This document shows, piece by piece, positions 31,658-35,147 of a stretch of 35,147 nucleotides of DNA. Under the pieces are notes generated by a model. It worked only from the letters and a program-made list of their open reading frames with translations, ran no database searches and had not been told where the DNA came from. The stretch is from Actinomycetes bacterium (lineage in GTDB: Bacteria > Actinomycetota > Actinomycetes > Propionibacteriales > Propionibacteriaceae): positions 1 through 35,147 of the forward strand of contig JAEZHJ010000166.1 of assembly GCA_023436925.1 (NCBI GenBank), read 5' to 3'. Position 1 is the stretch's first letter. Every line of letters begins with the position of its first letter. The position numbers and the translations under genes were made by a program.

Positions 31658-32493
31658 CCACGCTGCCGCCCGCACCCGAGCCGCTGCCGGTTGCGACCAC
31701 CGATGCGCACACCCACCTGCTCAGCACGACCGAGTTCAGCGGGCTGACCGTGGCCGACAGCCTGGCGGCGGCGCGGGCCGTCGGGGTGACCCGGGTGGTG
31801 GACGTCGGCACGGACGTGGCCTCGTCGAGGCAGGCCGTCGAGCTGGCCGAGCGGCACCCGGAGGTGGTCGCCAACATCGCCCTGCACCCCAATGACGCGG
31901 CCCGGGCCGGCGCCCGGCTGGAGGAGGAACTGGCGGCGCTCGAGGCGATGCTGGGGACCTCCGGCCAGATCCGGGGGATCGGCGAGACCGGCCTGGACTA
32001 CTTCCGGACCCGCGACCCCGAGGGGCAGGCGCGCCAGCGGGTCGCCTTCGCCGCGCACATCGGGTGGGCCAAGCGCGCCGGGCTGGCGCTGGTCATCCAT
32101 GACCGCGACGCCCACCGCGACGTCCTGGATGTGCTGGACGCGGAGGGTGCGCCGGAGCGGGTGATGATGCACTGCTTCTCCGGCGATGCCGACTTCGCCC
32201 GGGAGTGCCTGGACCGCGGCTTCTGGCTGTCCTTCCCAGGGCCGGTCACCTTCAAGCCCAACGAGGCCCTGCGCGAGGCGCTCGACCTCACTCCCGATGA
32301 CCGGTTGCTGGTCGAGACCGACGCCCCCTACCTCACCCCGGTGCCGCTGCGCGGCAAGCCGAACGCCCCGTACCTGATGCCTCACACCGTCCGGTTCCTG
32401 GCCGAGCGCCGGGGCGCTGACCTAGCGGAGCTGTGCGCCCGGCTGGCCGCCAACGCGACCGCCGTCTTCGGGGAATGGGGCGCCGATGACTGA
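31654..32493 (+). CDS. tatD: TatD-family metal-dependent deoxyribonuclease
   Basis: The 279-residue amidohydrolase-fold protein is a metal-dependent 3'-5' DNase/RNase. Metal ligands appear as DAHTHL (18-23), GETGLDYF, VIHDRDAHRD, MMHCFSGD and LVETDAPYLTPVPLRGKPN. The start is GTG 31654, overlapping the rsmI stop by 4 nt, and the stop overlaps the rsmA start by 8 nt, so all three are co-translated. In M. tuberculosis an rpfB gene separates tatD from ksgA; here there is none. Confidence 0.93.
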   Translation: MTTLPPAPEPLPVATTDAHTHLLSTTEFSGLTVADSLAAARAVGVTRVVDVGTDVASSRQAVELAERHPEVVANIALHPNDAARAGARLEEELAALEAMLGTSGQIRGIGETGLDYFRTRDPEGQARQRVAFAAHIGWAKRAGLALVIHDRDAHRDVLDVLDAEGAPERVMMHCFSGDADFARECLDRGFWLSFPGPVTFKPNEALREALDLTPDDRLLVETDAPYLTPVPLRGKPNAPYLMPHTVRFLAERRGADLAELCARLAANATAVFGEWGADD

Positions 32494-33346
32494 CGGCCTG
32501 CTCGACCCCCGCACGCTGCGGCAACTGGCCGCCGAGCTGGACCTGCGCCCGACCAAGCAGCGCGGCCAGAACTTCGTCCACGACGCCAACACGGTGCGCC
32601 GGATCGTCGCCGCCGCCGGGGTGGGGGCGGGCGACACCGTCCTGGAGATCGGACCCGGCCTCGGCTCGCTCACCCTCGGCCTGCTCGAGGTGGCCGAGCG
32701 GGTGGTCGCGGTCGAGATCGAGCCCGCGCTGGCCCGTCGGCTGCCCACCACTGTCGCCCAGCGGCTGCCGGAGCGGGCCGCAGCGCTCAGCGTCATCGAG
32801 GCGGACGCGCTCACCGTCGACACCCTGCCCGACCCGCAGCCCACCGCGGTGGTGGCCAACCTGCCCTACAACGTCAGTGTGCCGGTGCTGCTGCACGTCC
32901 TGGCCCGATTCCCGTCCATCACCACCGGCCTGGTGATGGTGCAGTCGGAGGTCGCCGACCGGCTGGTCGCGCCGCCCGGCAGCCGCACCTACGGGGTGCC
33001 CTCGGCCAAGCTCGCCTGGTACGCCGCCGCCCGGCGGGTCGGCAGCGTGCCGCCCACGGTGTTCTGGCCCGTGCCCAATGTCGACTCCGGGCTGGTCGAG
33101 CTGCGTCGGCGCGAGCCGCCGGCGACCACCGCCACCCGGGAGCAGGTCTTCGCCGTGGTGGACGCCGCCTTCGCCCAGCGCCGCAAGATGCTGCGGGGGG
33201 CGCTGGCCGGCCTGTTCGGCTCGGCTGCCGCCGCCGTGGCAGGGCTCACATCGGCCGGCGTCGACCCCCAGGCTCGCGGCGAGGTGCTCGGGATCGGCGA
33301 TTTCGCCCGGATCGCCGAGGCGCTTGCCGCCACCCGGGTGGGATAG
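32486..33346 (+). CDS. rsmA: 16S rRNA (adenine-1518/1519-N6,N6)-dimethyltransferase
   Basis: The 286-residue KsgA/RsmA enzyme dimethylates two adenines near the 3' end of 16S rRNA during small-subunit maturation. KQRGQNFVHD (24-33), the SAM loop LEIGPGLGSLTL (53-64), VEIEPALA, and the catalytic NLPYNVSVPVL (125-135) are intact. A C-terminal helical domain with FAQRRKMLRGAL ends the protein. It overlaps tatD by 8 nt. Its TAG stop is part of the TAGGTT -10 of ispE. Confidence 0.95.
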   Translation: MTDGLLDPRTLRQLAAELDLRPTKQRGQNFVHDANTVRRIVAAAGVGAGDTVLEIGPGLGSLTLGLLEVAERVVAVEIEPALARRLPTTVAQRLPERAAALSVIEADALTVDTLPDPQPTAVVANLPYNVSVPVLLHVLARFPSITTGLVMVQSEVADRLVAPPGSRTYGVPSAKLAWYAAARRVGSVPPTVFWPVPNVDSGLVELRRREPPATTATREQVFAVVDAAFAQRRKMLRGALAGLFGSAAAAVAGLTSAGVDPQARGEVLGIGDFARIAEALAATRVG

Positions 33347-33349
33347 GTT
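33344..33349 (+). promoter_or_regulatory. -10 element, leaderless start of ispE
   Basis: TAGGTT begins with the rsmA stop codon and ends 7 nt before ATG 33357. It may give ispE its own transcript besides read-through. Confidence 0.4.
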
Positions 33350-33356
33350 CGCCCCC

Positions 33357-34283
33357 ATGGCATCCCCGCTCGCCGAGGCCGAGGTGGTCCGCGTCCGTGC
33401 GTCCGGCAAGGTGAACCTGACGCTGCGCAGTGGACCCCGCCGCCCCGACGGCTACCACCAGCTGGCGACGCTGTTCCAGGCGGTGTCGATGTACGACGAC
33501 CTGGACGTCCGCTGGGCCCCGCCCGGCCAGATCAGCGTGTCGGTGACCGGGGACCAGGCCGCGCTGGTGCCGACCGGGGAGACCAACCTGGCGGTGCGGG
33601 CGGCGCGGCTGCTCGCCCAGGAGTACGGCGCGGCCGGTCTGGGCTGCACCATGGAGCTCCGCAAGACGATCCCGGTCACCGGGGGGATGGCCGGCGGGTC
33701 CGCCGACGCGGCTGCCGCGCTGCTGGCCTGCTCGGTGCTGTGGGACCTCGACGTCTCGCCCGACGACCTGCTCGACCTGGGCGCCAAGCTGGGTGCCGAC
33801 GTGCCGTTCTGCCTGACCGGCGGGACCGCGATGGGCACCGGACGCGGGGACCGGCTGGCGCCGGTGCTGACCCGGGGCACCTACCAGTGGGTGCTGGCGC
33901 TGAGCGAGGGGGAACTGTCCACCCCGGAGGTCTTCCGGCGGTTCGACGAGTTGCGGCCGTCCGGCAACGCCGAGCTGGAGGTGCCGGCGGAGGTCCTGAA
34001 CGCGCTGATCAGCGGGGACGCGGCGGCGCTGGGACGCTGCCTGCACAACGACCTGCAGGAGGCCGCCGTGAGCCTGCGTCCAGAACTTGGCCGGGTGCTG
34101 CAGACCGGTCTGGAACTGGGGGCGCTGGGGGCGATGGTCTCCGGCTCCGGCCCGACGGTGGCCTTTCTCGTCCCCGACGAGCGGGTGGGGCTGGACCTGT
34201 CGGTCGGGCTCGCCAGTGAGGGACTCGGACGGGTGGTGCGCCGCGTCCACGGGCCGGTTCCGGGGGCCCGGCTGATCGCCTAG
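33357..34283 (+). CDS. ispE: 4-diphosphocytidyl-2-C-methyl-D-erythritol kinase
   Basis: This 308-residue GHMP kinase phosphorylates CDP-methylerythritol in the non-mevalonate isoprenoid pathway. RASGKVNLTLRSGPRRPDGYH near the N terminus is the substrate-binding block, VTGGMAGGSADAAAALL (about 104-120) is the ATP-binding GHMP motif, and GAMVSGSGPTVAFLV is motif 3. It follows rsmA by 10 bp, a conserved order in actinobacteria. Its stop overlaps the convergent TetR stop in CTAG. Confidence 0.95.
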   Translation: MASPLAEAEVVRVRASGKVNLTLRSGPRRPDGYHQLATLFQAVSMYDDLDVRWAPPGQISVSVTGDQAALVPTGETNLAVRAARLLAQEYGAAGLGCTMELRKTIPVTGGMAGGSADAAAALLACSVLWDLDVSPDDLLDLGAKLGADVPFCLTGGTAMGTGRGDRLAPVLTRGTYQWVLALSEGELSTPEVFRRFDELRPSGNAELEVPAEVLNALISGDAAALGRCLHNDLQEAAVSLRPELGRVLQTGLELGALGAMVSGSGPTVAFLVPDERVGLDLSVGLASEGLGRVVRRVHGPVPGARLIA

Positions 34284-34960
34284 GAGCTCTCGGCCTGCCG
34301 CTGGGTGAACAGCCGCGGCTCGGCGCGCAGGTTGCGCAGCCCGTACCAGGACAGGTTGACCAGGTGGGCGGCGACGGTGGGCTTGTCGAGGTGTACCTCA
34401 TCGCGGGTGTCCAGCCACCACTGGCCGGCCAGGGCCACCAGCCCGACCAGCATCTGGGCGTACAGCGGTGCGGTCTCGGGGTCGAGGTCGCGCTTGGTGA
34501 ACTCACCGGCCAGCTGGTCCTCCACCCGGGAGGCGATGTCGGACAGGATCGTCGCGAAGGTCGACGTCTCGGAGGGAGCGGACGAGTCGCGGGAGATGAT
34601 GCGGAAGCCGTCCGGGTTGTCGTCGATGTAGTCCAGCAGCGCCAGCGTGCCCTGCTCGATCAGCGCCCGGGGGTTCGCCCGCGGATTGGCCAGGGCCTCC
34701 TTGATGGAGCCGTGCAGGCTCTGCACCTCGCGGTCGACGACGACCGCGTAGAGGCCCTCCTTGCCGCCGAAGTGCTCATAGACCACCGGCTTGGAGACCC
34801 CGGCGTGGGCGGCGATCTCCTCGACCGAGGTCCCGTCCAGACCCCGCTCGGCGAACAGTCCGCGGGCGACCTCGATCAGCTGTTCCCGCCGCTGGGCACG
34901 CGTCATCCGGACGCGGCCACGCCGCGCCCGGCCGGGTCCCGCGGGCTGGGTCACGGTCAC
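34280..34960 (-). CDS. TetR-family regulator (Rv1019-like position)
   Basis: The 226-residue protein has a basic N terminus and a TetR helix-turn-helix (about 30-73) with SVEEIAAHAGVSKPVVYEHFGGKEGLY, followed by a helical ligand domain. It is convergent with ispE, with the two stop codons overlapping on CTAG. In mycobacteria a TetR gene also lies between this cluster and tRNA-Gln/glmU, so this is probably a conserved neighbour, but its target and ligand are unknown. The start is taken as GTG 34960; a GTG two codons later is also possible. Confidence 0.88.
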   Translation of the reverse strand: MTVTQPAGPGRARRGRVRMTRAQRREQLIEVARGLFAERGLDGTSVEEIAAHAGVSKPVVYEHFGGKEGLYAVVVDREVQSLHGSIKEALANPRANPRALIEQGTLALLDYIDDNPDGFRIISRDSSAPSETSTFATILSDIASRVEDQLAGEFTKRDLDPETAPLYAQMLVGLVALAGQWWLDTRDEVHLDKPTVAAHLVNLSWYGLRNLRAEPRLFTQRQAESS

Positions 34961-35027
34961 AGTCTGTCCCGCCCCGACCCGGTTGTGAAATCGACTGGCT
35001 GGTTGGCCCGCCGGTCATCGCCCACCG

Positions 35028-35033
35028 TAGAGT
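35028..35033 (+). promoter_or_regulatory. Possible -10 for the tRNA gene
   Basis: TAGAGT lies 26 nt before the tRNA, with TTGGCC at 35003-35008 as a poor -35 over a 19-nt spacer. Confidence 0.3.
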
Positions 35034-35059
35034 TGAGTCGGCCACCGCTGGGTGGCCGT

Positions 35060-35138
35060 TCCCCGGTTGGTCTGTCGGCAGGGCCCGCCTGACTTTGAAT
35101 CAGGACTAGCGACGCAGGTTCGACTCCTGCCCGGGGAG
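35060..35138 (+). tRNA. tRNA-Gln (anticodon UUG)
   Basis: The acceptor stem pairs TCCCCGG (35060-35066) with CCGGGGA (35131-35137), leaving G as discriminator. The anticodon stem CCTGA (35088-35092) pairs with TCAGG (35100-35104) around the loop CTTTGAA, whose anticodon is TTG. The T arm is GCAGG-TTCGACT-CCTGC (35114-35130). The D stem GGTC/GGCC (35069-35072, 35082-35085) fits with one G-U pair. CCA is not encoded (CCG follows). The spacer between D and anticodon stems is 2 nt and the variable region 9 nt, both longer than usual. The position after a TetR gene matches other actinobacteria, where glmU follows. Confidence 0.85.
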
Positions 35139-35147
35139 CCGCGGCGG

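Overview
This is a gene-dense, very GC-rich stretch of chromosome with actinobacterial character. Third codon positions are almost all G or C, GTG starts are frequent, and many genes carry a TAnnnT -10 hexamer 6-7 nt before the start codon, as in leaderless transcripts. The order pmt / rsmI-tatD-rsmA-ispE / TetR / tRNA-Gln on the right is a conserved actinobacterial neighbourhood, known for example from the Mycobacterium tuberculosis Rv1002c-Rv1019 region. A member of the Propionibacteriales is my guess only. I see no phage, insertion sequence or CRISPR array, so this looks like core and semi-core chromosome.

Layout. 1-3.0 kb: a mannitol PTS EIICB gene (mtlA, minus) with a relatively AT-rich promoter region and, upstream, an array of 19-bp repeat units that flips orientation at its centre; then a histidine phosphatase and a 58-residue acidic protein that was easy to miss. 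3.1-6.8 kb: a cupin, a secreted LpqC-like esterase lipoprotein, a GNAT acetyltransferase and a POT peptide transporter. 6.8-11.1 kb: a LarA-like nickel-dependent racemase homologue followed by an AGPS-like FAD oxidase, with a divergent AEC carrier, possibly a 2-hydroxyacid utilisation module. 11.1-15.5 kb: an aldo/keto reductase, a YggS-type PLP protein, a membrane-anchored protein of unknown function and a MATE exporter. 15.5-18.5 kb: a small CrtO-like acyltransferase divergent from a family 2 glycosyltransferase, then a diacylglycerol-kinase-type lipid kinase. 18.5-25.2 kb: a small membrane protein, then a fatty-acid locus in which thiolase-FabG4-MaoC diverge from TetR-acyl-CoA oxidase. Together these could run a full turn of beta-oxidation. 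25.2-29 kb: two small membrane proteins, AzlCD and a uracil/xanthine permease. 29-35.1 kb: protein O-mannosyltransferase, the rsmI-tatD-rsmA-ispE run, a TetR regulator and a tRNA-Gln(UUG) at the edge.

The region is compact: several convergent pairs are separated by 0-2 bp or overlap at their stop codons, and operons show 1-8 nt overlaps. The most interesting points are the LarA-like/AGPS-like pair with all the expected LarA residues, the CrtO-like acyltransferase with its divergent glycosyltransferase and no carotenoid genes in view, a nine-codon leader peptide overlapping that glycosyltransferase, the mtlA-upstream repeat array, and the TetR intergenic region with regularly spaced GTAC half-sites.
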